In this document: positions 1 to 10,831 of the stretch, in pieces
How the letters are laid out: each line of letters opens with the position of its first letter
Position numbering within the stretch: position 1 is the stretch's first letter
Source: Synaphobranchus kaupii
Lineage: Eukaryota > Chordata > Actinopteri > Anguilliformes > Synaphobranchidae
NCBI GenBank assembly: GCA_029718625.1
Contig: CM056377.1
Coordinates: 33,212,653 to 33,276,652 of the forward strand
Direction: 5' to 3'
DNA length: 64,000 nucleotides
Notes under the pieces: model-generated
The model's database searches: none
What the model was told of the DNA's origin: nothing
Seen by the model: only the letters and a program-made list of their open reading frames with translations
Position numbers and translations under genes: made by a program

Positions 1-2751
1 AACTTCCGACTTCAATTGTATATGAATACAAAGGCTAGGTCTACAAATCATTTTTTTGTTCTGCACTTCTCCTGGTGCATATAACATGCCAAATTTCCCG
101 TTTGGTGTTCATGATCAGACTAGTCGCCACATGCATAAAGAATAATGTGAGTACATTACAAATACTCAAAACCTGCATCAATAGGAACATTTTTTTGTTG
201 AAAGAAATGTAGAATCTAAATTGTAATCTAAAAATAGATGGTAAAAAGGCACATGTATGACCTACATTTCCCTGCAGGACACCATGTCTGTGTCCGAATC
301 AGCACCCTTTCATACTATTAGGTAGGCTTGTTGAGTAGACAGGGCAGAAAAGTCCTTAAGTAGGTGAAATTTTCTCTAAATAAAGTATATTTTAAACCAC
401 CGTATGATACACTTACTTCCGGGGTTTTGGTGAGTACATTCGGGAGCACACTTTTCAAGTACACAAACATTTTGGTAGCATAAATATGACGTGAAGCTTC
501 ACTTTAAAAAAAATGAGGGGCAGCTGACGTTTTCCTTCAAATACAACAAAAACATGTGACATAGCCGCGCAAGGGTGGGCATATGGTTGCCAGATCTAGC
601 AAGATCTTATTATCATATTTTTACTTTAAAATAAGTGTATGCTTTGCCACTTTTCATTTTTACCCGTGACTACACTTTGAAAGTAGCCCAATTTAGCTGT
701 GAAACCGTGGACATGGCAATACTGGGACGTCTTACGACCTGCTTACGACACTTCCACAGTACGGTTGGAAAATAGTATGGCGGATATTTTTCGCGGACTG
801 CACGTTGCATGCTACACTATAAACAGCACACTTCTGCCAGTGCACTGTATGCAGGAGACAGGGCGCAGTAGATAGGGCTCAGATTCGGGCGCAGCCCATG
901 ACTGTACCAGTGACTTAGAACCTGACTGACTGAAGGTCATCCTACGTACGTTGTATTGCAATTCGTACTTGTGTTTTATGTGGTCAATTTAAAAAATAAA
1001 AAAAAGACCAAAACAGCCTTTTTAAATTCAATGTCTTTTTTTTCCATTTTGCTTTTCTTTACTCTGTATTTAGATAATTGTTGTTCTTTCCATCCACCAA
1101 GTTGAAATTTCTTTGCACAATGGCTGTGGATTTGTTTTGGAAATTAAAATTTGACATGTTTTTCAAAATTTCTAAATTAAATATGCTTTAAAGTTTAAGA
1201 CTTGGTGTAAAGACTGCTTTTTGTATAATAATGTGCTATACAAATAAAGATGATTAACATCAATAAAAGATATTCAAATATTCAATATTCAAATAAATGT
1301 GTGTGTATAGGCTAAATTTAAATTTACATTTCTGAATGAGTTTCATTATATGACAAGGGCATGCATGTAATTATCACTGTAATAATCAGGGCAAGCAGTC
1401 AGTTTATTCCCACTGTGTTCTATGTCTGCTGAGAAATTTAGAAAATGGGAAAATAATGTCCTCAACCTTTACCATTATGTCCTCAACCTTTACCATTAAA
1501 TATGGAAGTCAATGCTTACGCATTGCAAAACAATATTCAAACAGACCATTTAAAAGCATTCTTGGGGAGGGCCATTTGCTAATTGATACCTGAGGGTGTT
1601 GGGAGGTGTGGTTGGGTGCAACACAAGAAGGTTTTAAAGAGTGCACCTATAAGAGACTTTGAAAACAAAACCCTCCATTGATGCATGCAGTATCGGTATA
1701 TCTGCGCACTATATTATGTTACTATGCACTTCAAGCAGGGGAAGTGAGCATATTTTAAATTTTCAGTATATTTGGCCACTGTGTGCTCAACTGACACGGC
1801 TACATGTCTGAAAATGAAAACAGACACCATTTGCTAAACACCACTTATTTTAAGAGCTATCGAACAATTCACATAAGGCTACTATTTTGTCAGACCTGGT
1901 TCGGCATCTCACAATTTGAGCACTTCATAAAGTAAGGCAATTCACAACTGAAACCGAAAGCTCAGCCCAATACACAAGGCATTTTGTCCTCTAAACCATT
2001 CAAATAACACCCATCTGTATCCTGGAGGGCAGAAGGACACAGGTTTCAACACACAAATTCACAGCATGTGGAGGACTGATAATTGCTTGGCTCGTCAATA
2101 AAAGCCCTGGGGAAGAAGCATGAAAATAAGGTCTGCAATGACTAGTGATCTTGACTTGAGAAAATACACTGTACCGCGTGAAGTAAAACCACCACAACAA
2201 AGCTGGCCAACCGCGCGCTATTCAGACACTGGCTCCGGATGCTCTGAGCTACAGACGTACCCTTCGTCCTCACCTCAATGTTAAAAAAAGGCCAAGTCTC
2301 AACATGAATGTAAATTTAAAGTAACTGGACAAAAGCAGCCCATAACTACATTTTTATCACCAAGCCCCATCTAAAATTAACTGCATTAAAATTTAAAATA
2401 TAGTTTCATTTGGACAAAAACTTTGCCATATGATGTGAAAATTATAATTTCATAACATAACCTAACACATACTTTCTTGTGTGAGCAGGTAACTGTGAGA
2501 AGGTAAGGAATAACAGCGTAAAAGCACTAGCGATAACGTAGAGGGCAATCAAAGCTCAAACATTTTAGTATGCAGTACATGCGTTATAAGGACATTAAAG
2601 TATTGGGCAACATTCTGCACCCAATGCAGTAACTGTAAAAATGTGTATGTGACTATCTACTAGTAATACAAAAAAATTAGAGTCCCAGAAGATAAGATAT
2701 CCAACAGGATTGCTTATTTTCAGGTGCTGCAGTGGACAGTTAGCAACTTAC
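1..2751 (-). other. dazap1: Part of dazap1 intron 2, no exon seen
   Basis: This AT-rich stretch lies between dazap1 exon 2 and the left edge. I searched the minus strand for the rest of RRM1 (ETLRSYFSQYGEV-like) and saw nothing. Short ORFs here, such as the one at 2000-2200, lack recognisable similarity or splice context. A 20-nt phrase, tcctcaacctttaccattat, is repeated in tandem near 1457-1498. No mobile element could be named with confidence. Confidence 0.55.
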
Positions 2752-5700
2752 CCTGTGTGGTACTCCAGTCTAGGCCACCCACAAAGAGCTTCCTAAAAAG
2801 ATAAAATGCGCAGTCTATAGAGTGCAGATTAAAATTCAGTTTACTTCAAACCAATGAGTTGTGTTGAGTACACCTCATTCTCTAAAAATAAAATAGTGGA
2901 TAGTACCAAGTGGATATAACATAATTTCTCTCTGATAGATGCATTAGTTACAAACTCGCACTGTCAAAACAGGCAGTGATACACAAGTTTACAAATTTCT
3001 ATTTGTCGTTTAAACTGATTATATATATATATATAAATAAACGTGTGTACATACATAATTACTGGTACCCTTAAAGATGAGCAAAAAAAAAGGCTGTATG
3101 AACACCAAAGGCAATTACAGGTAATTGCCCATATATATTTTTACCAACACCAAAGGCAATTACAGGTAATTGCCCATATATATTTTTACCGTATATTTGA
3201 GCATAAAATATATGTACCTTTTTTGCTCATCTTTATAAGGGTGCCTATCATTTTGGCATTTTGGCGATGACTGAATATACATATAAAACAAACAAAGACA
3301 TACACACAGAAGTCTCCTAACGCAATCGCAGAATCTTTGATCAAACGTTATATGTAAACATACAACAGTATATAGCCTAAATATTCACTATAGTCAACAC
3401 TAGATCCACACATGGACTGCAGCATCTGTTAAGACAACAGCACACAAATTAATAGATTACAGTGCATTCTAGCACAGCAACATATGAGTTTTAAAATTAC
3501 TATCTACCATATCTTCTGATCTACTGAATGGATTTTTGTTTCCATCTTCAATAATATGAGTATCTGGACATTCACTGGTACTTTGGATACTTCGAGCTTA
3601 CTGCATCCTACACCCAAAACTATATGCATCACGAGATACAGATTTGCGGGATAGTTCTAAAGCAGAGATATCCAGTAAAGAATTTCACGAATATACAGAA
3701 ATAGCTCTCCACATGGCATCATTAGTGAAGCTTGTAAGGCAGTCGTTTTAGACTGGCAATGCCTGGTATATTTTAAGTAGACTGGCTTAGTAAAACTTTA
3801 GTTAAGTTTTAATTCCCTGATTTCTGTGTAGTATGCAATCGAAGGGAAACGTTAATTTCACTCATTTGAATCAACTGTCACAGAAGTGTAATGGTAATGG
3901 TACAAAGGTACGTTTTCTTGGATAATAATGATTAAGAAAAGCTAGACAACTGAACTTTTAGATACCGTTTCCGCATTTCACACTTACAATACTCACTATA
4001 ATCGTGATAACAGAATCGATAGCTAACGTGATATCTCGATTGACGATTTCATTATCGTTTGGAAAATTCTAACACAATATTAACTCAGGTACTACAGAAA
4101 ACGCCTAAGCAAAACCATTCTTAAAACCAAGGTCAGTGCAATATGGTCACAGTGAAAAAGCACCCTTGCTAAGGAAAATCATAGTAATATCTGGCAAGGG
4201 GGCAATCCATCCAGCTAACAGCAATAAACAAGTCTCCTGTAATGAATCGACTCAAGTCAAAATAATAGTATGAATGCAATGCAAGCTGATATCTAACTAG
4301 CTGAGTTCCATCATGAAGCAGCTTGGTTTAACTAAAATCAACTTGCCTTTTCCATAATCATGACCGCATAAGGACAGCTTGTCTTGAGGTAGAACAATAA
4401 ATGTCTTGTTTAAAAAAATCTTGCCACGTCTCCGGCGTGGAAGACTGACCATCGTTTGATGTAAGTGCGTTTAACGTTTGCCATCCAACTATGGAACAGA
4501 CTCATCTCTGAAAGAAATAGCTTGACTTTCACGTAAAAGGGTGTATCTGTTTTTTAGACTGCGTTTATCAGGTCTTCAATTCATGACAGCTAGCTAGCTG
4601 GATATCAAAAAACAAGCTTTCCATCCGCCAGTCTGCTTGAACAGATAACTCCTGTCATTATTCTACACGAGCTAACGTGAGCTAACGTTAGCTAACGTAC
4701 CAAGTGCTTACACATCAACCCTGACTCCCTGCCCTTGTATTAGCGGAATGTATACCACCTTATAGGCAGTCTAGTCTAGATAGCGTACTCGTTTCATTCA
4801 TTTGACCGTGTGCAAACACACTTTCACAATTGCCACCGTGTTTTTAAAACGAAAACTGAGCACAAATGTCAAACGGACGCTGTTCGTTACAATGTAGCTA
4901 ACGTATGCTAGCAAGCGTTAGCTAACAAGCAATGTCGTTAGAATTCGCAATCTCCACTAATGTATATCTAGCGTTAGCTATCTGACAGTCTAGAAATAAT
5001 AGCATTGCTCCAGTTTCTCTCAAAGTATCGCTAGCTGGTCACCTGGAGTATTTGGCTATTATCGGGTTCCGTGTATCTAGCTAACACTCCTACTTAATGC
5101 CGGCGACTTTAAATAGCTAACGTTAGCCAACCCCATCATCCCTAGCTACATAGTTTGCTGGCTAGCAAGCCAAACATATTAGTTTTAGTTAGCTTGTGCT
5201 AAAAAGTTATCAAGCAAGTTAATTCTGAAGTTGGAAAGTTAGCAAACTAGCTAACAATCTACCTAATTGATCTATACCAGCCAGTTAACTTCAGCCAACC
5301 TTAATAGTTAGCTCATACAAACACTTTCACTTGTTAACGTTATCTGTCGCTTCTGCTTTCCTGTCAGTCTGCCTTAGCTAGCTAGCTAAATAGGCTGGTA
5401 AGCTAGCTAACCTGAATGAGTGGGTATCGTTAAGTTACTTTCAAGTTCAGTAACGTTACATTAACACTCCCATATTACACTTTTAAACAACACAAAATCC
5501 ATATTTATTACATTGTAGATGCTTAAAATCGACACACAACAATATCTAACATATCAAATGTAACTAAATAGCTAACGTTAGCGCGTTAACGTTAATTACG
5601 GGACGCCCCTTTTCAAACAATACCGAGGCTTCTTCGCAGGCCGGTACTTTACATTGAATTAATAGCTTGCAACTAGTAACTACTCTTTTAGTTGCAGTTC

Positions 5701-5755
5701 TTTTGCGGAATATCACTTCTTACCCGATTTCGTCCCCGGCTAAGTTGCTATTCAT
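2752..5755 (-). CDS. dazap1: DAZ-associated protein 1, first two coding exons (partial, continues off the left edge)
   Basis: Two coding exons are visible on the minus strand. Exon 1 (5755-5724) reads MNSNLAGDEIG and stops in phase 2 at a gtaaga donor. Exon 2 (2792-2752, 41 nt) follows a tttttag acceptor, reads KLFVGGLDWSTTQ and ends at a gtaagt donor. The phases join exactly. KLFVGGLDWSTTQ is the opening of the first RNA-recognition motif of DAZAP1 (RNP2-type LFVGGL), an hnRNP-like protein with two RRMs that acts in splicing and mRNA translation in nucleus and cytoplasm. The short first exon and 41-nt second exon fit the family's usual structure. Exon 3 onward is not found between 1 and 2751, so intron 2 is at least 2.7 kb long. 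The gene is divergent from gamt, as in human 19p13.3. The start is the first ATG before this reading frame and has a purine at -3. Confidence 0.93.
3063..3248. mobile_element. Small palindromic MITE in dazap1 intron 1
   Basis: The ends are inverted: ggtacccttaaagatgagc at the left matches, as reverse complement, gctcatctttataagggtgcc at the right, each followed inward by a run of A/T. The centre holds two tandem copies of a 43-nt unit (about 3102-3144 and 3145-3187). Each unit contains the perfect inverted repeat ggcaattac-ag-gtaattgcc. The structure is that of a non-autonomous DNA transposon of about 186 bp. No transposase is encoded. The autonomous family cannot be named from the ends alone. 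Confidence 0.7.
3249..5723 (-). other. dazap1: Rest of dazap1 intron 1, rich in GCTAACGTTAGC words
   Basis: This is non-coding intron sequence between coding exons 1 and 2. From about 4590 to 5590 it is crowded with variants of the palindrome gctaacgttagc and of gctagctagc (for example near 4675-4700, 4900-4925, 5110-5130 and 5570-5595). No ORF of interest lies here. The word cluster sits just downstream of the gene's start, so a regulatory role is possible, but simple low-complexity expansion would look the same. Confidence 0.5.
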
Positions 5756-6000
5756 TTCTGCGGCTGGTGTTCTGCGGACTGTGATGTGTATAGCTACCGG
5801 TCTGCTGGTGGTATTGCCTCCTCAACTAGCCACCCCGGGAAGGTCACTCCGCTCCAGGTTCAAACTGAATCTGCGCAACATCGACGTGATGCCACGGGGT
5901 CCCCCTGCAGGGGGTAAAACGTCACCAACTCGAACCGTTGACTTATGGGACATGTATTCAAAGTTTGCTATCCTTTAAAGGTATAGTTCATTTCCTGGGT
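5756..6000 (-). promoter_or_regulatory. dazap1: Probable dazap1 5' UTR and promoter region
   Basis: This GC-richer, CpG-containing segment lies immediately upstream (minus strand) of the dazap1 ATG at 5755. No clear TATA box is seen, which is usual for a housekeeping RNA-binding protein gene. The plus-strand ORF at 5667-5978 is antisense to exon 1 and this segment and looks like a chance reading frame in GC-rich DNA. The transcription start cannot be placed from sequence alone. Confidence 0.45.
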
Positions 6001-6011
6001 TTTTAAATAAA

Positions 6012-6564
6012 CAGACGGGTGACAAATTAAAGGAAAAAACCCTACAGTGAGGGGGTCCGGTGGCTCTGGGGGCATTTTCCTGGCATGGTTTGGGTCCACT
6101 TGTCCCCTTAGAGGGAAGGGTCACTGCAAATCAACAAAGTTATTCTGAGTGATCACCTGTATCCTATGATGAAACATTTCTATCCTGATGGGAGTGGTCT
6201 CTTGCAGGATGACAATGCCCCCATTCACAGGGCACGAGGGGTCACTGAATGGCTTGATGAGTATGAAAATGATGTGAATCATATGCTATGGCCTTCGCAG
6301 TCACCAGATCTCAACCCAATTGAACACCTTTGGGAGATTTTAGACCGACATGTTAGACAGTGCTCTCCACCACCACCACCATCATAAAAATACCAAATTT
6401 GGGAATATCTTTTGGAAGAATGGTGTTCCATCCCTCCAGTAGAGTTCCAGAGACTTGTAGAATCTATGCCAAGGCGCATTAAAGCTGTTCTGATGGCTTG
6501 TGGTGGCCCAACACCTTACTAAGACACTTTATGTTGTTTTTTCCTTTAATTTGTCCCCCATCTG
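6012..6564 (+). mobile_element. Internally deleted Tc1/mariner element
   Basis: The terminal inverted repeats share gacaaattaaaggaaaaaac (left near 6020-6040; right, reversed, near 6535-6555). A TA follows the right end, but the left TA is degenerate. Inside is the 3' part of a Tc1-type transposase in the plus frame from 6166: the second catalytic Asp in [11 protein letters not shown] and the third acidic residue in [12 protein letters not shown], followed by a low-complexity CCACCACCACC expansion encoding prolines and a stop. The N-terminal DNA-binding half and the first catalytic Asp are missing, so the copy is non-autonomous. At about 550 bp it is roughly a third of a full element. Confidence 0.85.
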
Positions 6565-6920
6565 TATGTATATTATTTCAGTGTAAGTGTTCAGAGGCTG
6601 TACGCATGAATAGGTTAATTTTATAGCATTTATTAAAAATTATAAATGTAAATATCCATCTTTATATCGTGTAGTCCTACTTCTTTTCCTTGGGCGCAGC
6701 AGTCTCAGGTTGCATGCACGATAGGAAATACATTAGTTCCAACCGAAAATAATATAATTCATTTTTTGAAGAATACCCTTCTGAAAAATAACCATAATAG
6801 CGTGATTATCACATTACCAGCTTGCCTGGTATACCAGCATAGCTATTTTAATTACAAGCTTGTCCTGCATGAAAACAGTACTGCCCAGCTTGAACCAGCA
6901 ATAAACCAGATCGTTTGTAA
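6565..6920. other. Spacer with CAGCTTG/ACCAG words
   Basis: No gene is seen. Between about 6815 and 6905 the words accagctt, cagcttg and accagca recur, resembling the ACCAGC-rich fish repeat also present at 55920-56145. The plus and minus ORFs in this interval are short and overlap one another, and I could not relate them to a protein family. Confidence 0.4.
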
Positions 6921-6924
6921 CACA

Positions 6925-8560
6925 CCAGCGTGCAACCACCTGCGCACTGGACCCCATCCCTTCGGCAGTCCTCCAGTCTATATCCGGTGAGGTCCTTCCA
7001 TATCTGTTCTCCATTATCAACACCTCCTTAACCTGTGGCTATGTTCCTGCTGTTTTCAAAACTACCCGTGTTACCCCACTCCTTAAGAAACCTAGCTTAG
7101 ACCCCTCTGATGTCAGAAACTATCATCCTGTGTCTCTCCTGCCCTTTCTGTCCAAAGCTCTTGAACAAGCTGCCCTTAACCAACTGTCTGTTTTTCTCCA
7201 CCAGAACAACCTGCTCGACCCTCATCAGTCCAGCTTCAGAACCGGGCACTCTACTGAAACTGCACTCCTGGCTGTGGCCGAGGCACTCGCCACTGCCAGA
7301 GCCTCCTCTTCTGTCCTGATTCTCCTTGACCTGTCTGCAGCGTTCGACATGGTCAAACACAAACTCCTGATCTCCACACTGGCTGAGATGGGCATCTCTG
7401 GAACTGCCCTTTCTTGGTTTATATCCTATCTCACAGATAGATCCTACCAAGTCTCCTGGAAGGGCTCTGTCTCTGCACCTCATCCAGTCCCGCAGGGATC
7501 TGTACTGGGTCCTCTGCTGTTCTCTATTTACACTAAGTCTCTTGGTTTGGTTATTAATTCACATGGCTTCTCTTACCATAGTTATACTGATGACACTCAA
7601 CTCTTCCTCTCTTTCCCTCCCTCTACCCCACAGGTAAACGAGAGGTTATCTGCTTGCCTGGCTGACATCTCAGTGTGGATGTCTAGCCATCACCTGAAGC
7701 TCAACCTCGACAAGACTGAGCTGCTCTTCATGCCATACAAGACCTCGTCGCTGCTAGACCTGTCCATCACCGTTGAAGGAACTATGGTGACCGCCTCCCG
7801 CTCTGCAAGGAACCTGGGGGTGGTCCTGGATGACCAGCTGGACTTCAAAGAACACATCAGGGCAACGGCACGGTCCTGCAGGTTCCTCCTGTACAACATC
7901 AGGAGGATTCGGTTGTACCTGACCACCTACTCCACCCAGCTTCTTGTCCAGACCATGGTCACCTCACGTCTGGACTACTGCAACTCCCTTCTCGCAAGCC
8001 TACCACCCTGCGCCATTCTGCCCCTACAACTGGTCCAAAATGCGGCTGCTCGGCTTGTGTTCAACCTCCCGAAGTTCTCACACGTCACCCCCCTGCTGAG
8101 GTCAGTCCACTGGCTGCCGGTCGTGGCCAGGATCAGGTTCAAAGTTTTGGCCTACACTGCAGCCAAAAGGTCAGGCCCCTCCTACCTACATGAATTAATC
8201 CAGCACTACGCTCCTGATCGACCACTTCGCTCTGCTGCTGCAGGGCGACTTGCACTTCCCTCCCTCCATGTTAACAGCTCCCGCTTGCCCCGACTGCGGA
8301 GCTTTTCCACCCTAGTTCCCCAGTGGTGGAACGAACTCCCCACTCTGCTGCGCTCAGCTGAAACGCTGTCTGTTTTCCGTTGTGCTCTGAAAACACACTT
8401 TTTCAGACTCCACCTTGACTGAACTACCTATATAGGATCAATTCTATAGTACTCGTTTCCTGTTTTTTGCTTGTTTTCTATTTAAGTTGTGTTTTTTTTG
8501 GTTATTTTATAGTTCAGAATGTATAGGGAATGTAATGTGACATCACGTGGCGCTGTAATG
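6925..8560 (+). mobile_element. 5'-truncated L2/CR1-like LINE, reverse transcriptase and C-terminal region
   Basis: An open frame runs from about 6925 to 8422 without a break. It begins inside the spacer before the RT (TTCALDPIPS) and continues through the RT domain. Landmarks are NYHPVSLLPFLSKALE, FRTGHSTETALL, LLDLSAAFDMVKHKLL, PQGSVLGPLLFSIY and SYTDDTQLF. The active-site box is YTDD in place of the more usual YADD. The typical fish LINE C-terminal block follows (SRLDYCNSLL, LQLVQNAAARL, LHWLPV-like HWLPVVARI). The apurinic endonuclease domain is absent, as expected for 5' truncation on insertion. The 3' UTR starts at 8423, is interrupted at about 8564 by another retroposon, and resumes at about 9281. 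The exact clade (L2, CR1 or Rex1) is not settled by eye. Confidence 0.9.
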
Positions 8561-8563
8561 GCG

Positions 8564-9280
8564 ACATGTAGTCCAGCTGTCTCTCGTGTTCGTGTTTGTT
8601 AATTTGAATGTATTTTGTTGTGTCGGGCTTTTGTCTTTAGTTTTTTTCATGAGCTGTGTGTCTGTTGTGGGACGGGGAAGTGGACTGGAGATTTTTAAGG
8701 GCATTCCTGCTGCTCGTTTTTATAATATTAACGAATTGTCTAGTCAATATAATTTTGTTTGTGGTCGTCACCATGGAGACGCATTCGCAACATATGCTCG
8801 GGAATGTTCGTTGGATCTGCAGCAACAAAGTTTACCATCGCTTTTCACTGGAGTTGAAGATGTCGGGACTGATCCGGGAGTGCAGGAAATCTTCAAAAGG
8901 CAACCAGGGAATGGAAGGAGAAGATAATGCGGGGGAGGAGCGAGTCGACGATTGGGAAGGCTGATGCAGTTCGGTGGATCCGTTTTGACAGTGTACAGAG
9001 ACCGCAACACTGCGTGTATGGAAAAAGTCGTGGAGGCGCAGTTTGTGTATTGTACTGCTTAATGCCACTGGACATCTCGGGACAGCGGGGGCTATTTTTA
9101 ATCATGGCTGTATTCCACTTTAATTCACTTGATTAATGCAATGATTCTATTGAATGTCTTTATTTGATATGTTTGTTTGTGTGTTGTGGGTCTGCCCCAC
9201 AGTCTATGTGTTTTTGTTGTTGCTGGGGCTACAAATGAAGTTCTCAAATGGGAAAAGAAATGTTATTCTATTCTATTCTA
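8564..9280 (+). mobile_element. Retroposon arm A with (ATTCT)n tail, inserted in the LINE 3' UTR
   Basis: The segment starts at acatgtagtccagctgtctc and ends in a ttattctattctattcta tail, the kind of short tandem 3' tail left by non-LTR retrotransposition. It is highly similar, in reverse orientation, to 9784-10457. Landmarks shared with that copy include gctgctcgtttttataatat and ggtcgtcaccatggagacgc. The short overlapping ORFs within it are not conserved as one protein and I do not recognise a domain. Because it separates the LINE stop codon from a LINE-type 3' tail, I infer insertion into the LINE 3' UTR. Confidence 0.75.
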
Positions 9281-9445
9281 CAGCTGACTGTGTGTACTAT
9301 TCATGTTCATTAATCGGGATAGCTTCTACATTGTCAGAAAGTTGTGCTTTGTCGGATCTGCTTTGTAGTCGCGTCAATGACCTTCAATATGCACTTATTG
9401 TACGTCGCTTTGGATTAAAGCGTCTGCCAAATAATTGTAATGTAA
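9281..9445 (+). mobile_element. Displaced 3' tail of the LINE
   Basis: The sequence ends with cgctttggattaaagcgtct, then gccaaataattgtaatgtaatg. This is the standard end of fish L2-type LINEs, with a ggataaaagcgtctgc-like hairpin and a short tandem tail. It continues the LINE that starts near 6925 after the interruption by the retroposon at 8564-9280. Confidence 0.7.
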
Positions 9446-9783
9446 TAATGATAGTCTATGCTGTTTTATTTATTAGGCGTGGTTGTGAAACCACACCTAT
9501 TGTTATTCACCATAATTATTATTATTCCGTCACTTTTTGAGAACCTATCTCCTCCTACACCATTCCTACCATCAACACCATTCATATTTCATATTATACC
9601 TCTAAACACCCTCCAGGTTGCTATTACTTTTTATACCATATACAATTTTTCAGATAATTGACCTGTTATCACCAAAAAAATGAATGGGAGTCAATTTTGA
9701 AAACCAATGCAATAGAATGTGGATGCTGTAACATATTATTATACTGCTTATGACATCACAATGCCTTCCTCTACAACACTGTT
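9446..9783. repeat. Spacer with GTGGTTGTGAAACCAC palindrome
   Basis: A near-perfect palindrome, aggcgtggttgtgaaaccac followed by acct, lies at about 9476-9500, followed by runs of attatt. A related accacacc motif at about 10727-10734 may mark the other end of the same old element, now split by retroposon arm B. No coding potential is seen. Confidence 0.4.
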
Positions 9784-10457
9784 AGAATAGAATAGAATAA
9801 CTTTTATTTTCCCGAAAGGGAACTTCAGTTGTAGCCACCAGCAATAACAAAAAAGACATAGCCAGTGGGCCAGACCCACAACACACAAACAAACATATAA
9901 AATGTCAATATATATACAGCCAAACGTCATGATTAAAATAGCCCCCGCTGTCCAATGTCATCAACCAGTCCAACACAAAAACTCCGCCTCGGCGCCTCCA
10001 CGACTTTCCTCCATAGGCTACACGCAGTGCCTTTGCGGTCTCTGTCCATGCTCAAAACGGAGCTCAGCCTTCCCAGTCGCTGCTTCACTCCTCCCCCGCA
10101 TTATCTTCTCCTTCCCTGGTTGCCTTTTGAAGATTGCCCGCAGTCCCGAATCAGTCCCGACATCTTCAACTCCGGTGAAGAACGATGGTAAACTCCGTGG
10201 CTGCAGATCCAATGGACATTTCCGAGCATAATGCGAATGCGTCTCCATGGTGACGACCACAAACAAAATCATCCCCCCTGGACAATTCGTCAATATTATA
10301 AAAACGAGCAGCAGGAGTGCCCTGAAAAATCTCCAGCCCGCTTCCCCGTACCACAACAGACACACAGCGCATGAAAAAAACTAAAGACAAAAACCTGACA
10401 CAGCAAAACACATTCAAATTAAGAAACACGAATACGAGAGACAGCTGGACTACATGT
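9784..10457 (-). mobile_element. Retroposon arm B, inverted copy of 8564-9280
   Basis: Read on the minus strand, this copy begins with acatgtagtccagctgtctc and ends with an attctattctattcta tail, matching arm A along its length with scattered substitutions and small indels. The two copies face each other's tails across about 500 bp. I see no intact protein-coding frame. Its length (about 674 bp) differs from arm A (about 717 bp) through indels. Confidence 0.75.
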
Positions 10458-10762
10458 AGCCATCCCAGATGATTTGACATTACCTTTTTGTGCTTTCATC
10501 ACAATTAATTATTTCTTTGTATCACTTCCAGGTTCTTTAGACTACTTAGTAGGCTTACTTACCACAAAATACATCACCATATTTTAACACTTTCACCTTC
10601 TTTAGATCCCTTTATACAGCATTACCACGTCATACCATTTCCACCTTTTATTTATCACCTCACACTATACCATAGCCTATTACCATCTTTCTATACCATT
10701 TCCAGCAATTGATACCACTGTGAAGCAACCACACCGACAATTTCTTTAGGAATTGTTAATCT
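10458..10762. other. Non-coding spacer, unassigned
   Basis: This is sequence rich in cattacc/atacca words, with no gene. It ends in gaagcaaccacaccgacaat, which echoes the GTGGTT palindrome at 9476-9500 and may be the distal part of the element interrupted by arm B. Confidence 0.35.
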
Positions 10763-10763
10763 A

Positions 10764-10765
10764 GT

Positions 10766-10828
<63 letters not shown>

Positions 10829-10831
10829 TTT
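10764..10831. repeat. (TTTA)n microsatellite
   Basis: About 17 uninterrupted copies of ttta are present. The tract lies next to tcaacagggtaaacaggtaa, so it may be a tail remnant of a retroposon. It is likely polymorphic in length. Confidence 0.95.

Noticed and set aside
3102..3187. CRISPR-like repeat pair
   Set aside because: There are only two units, directly adjacent and palindromic, inside inverted terminal repeats of a MITE in a vertebrate genome.
5667..5978. 103-aa plus-strand ORF near the dazap1 promoter
   Set aside because: It overlaps dazap1 coding exon 1 in antisense, and its composition follows the GC-rich promoter. No domain is visible.
7097..7483. 128-aa minus ORF inside the LINE
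   Set aside because: Shadow frame of the reverse transcriptase on the plus strand.
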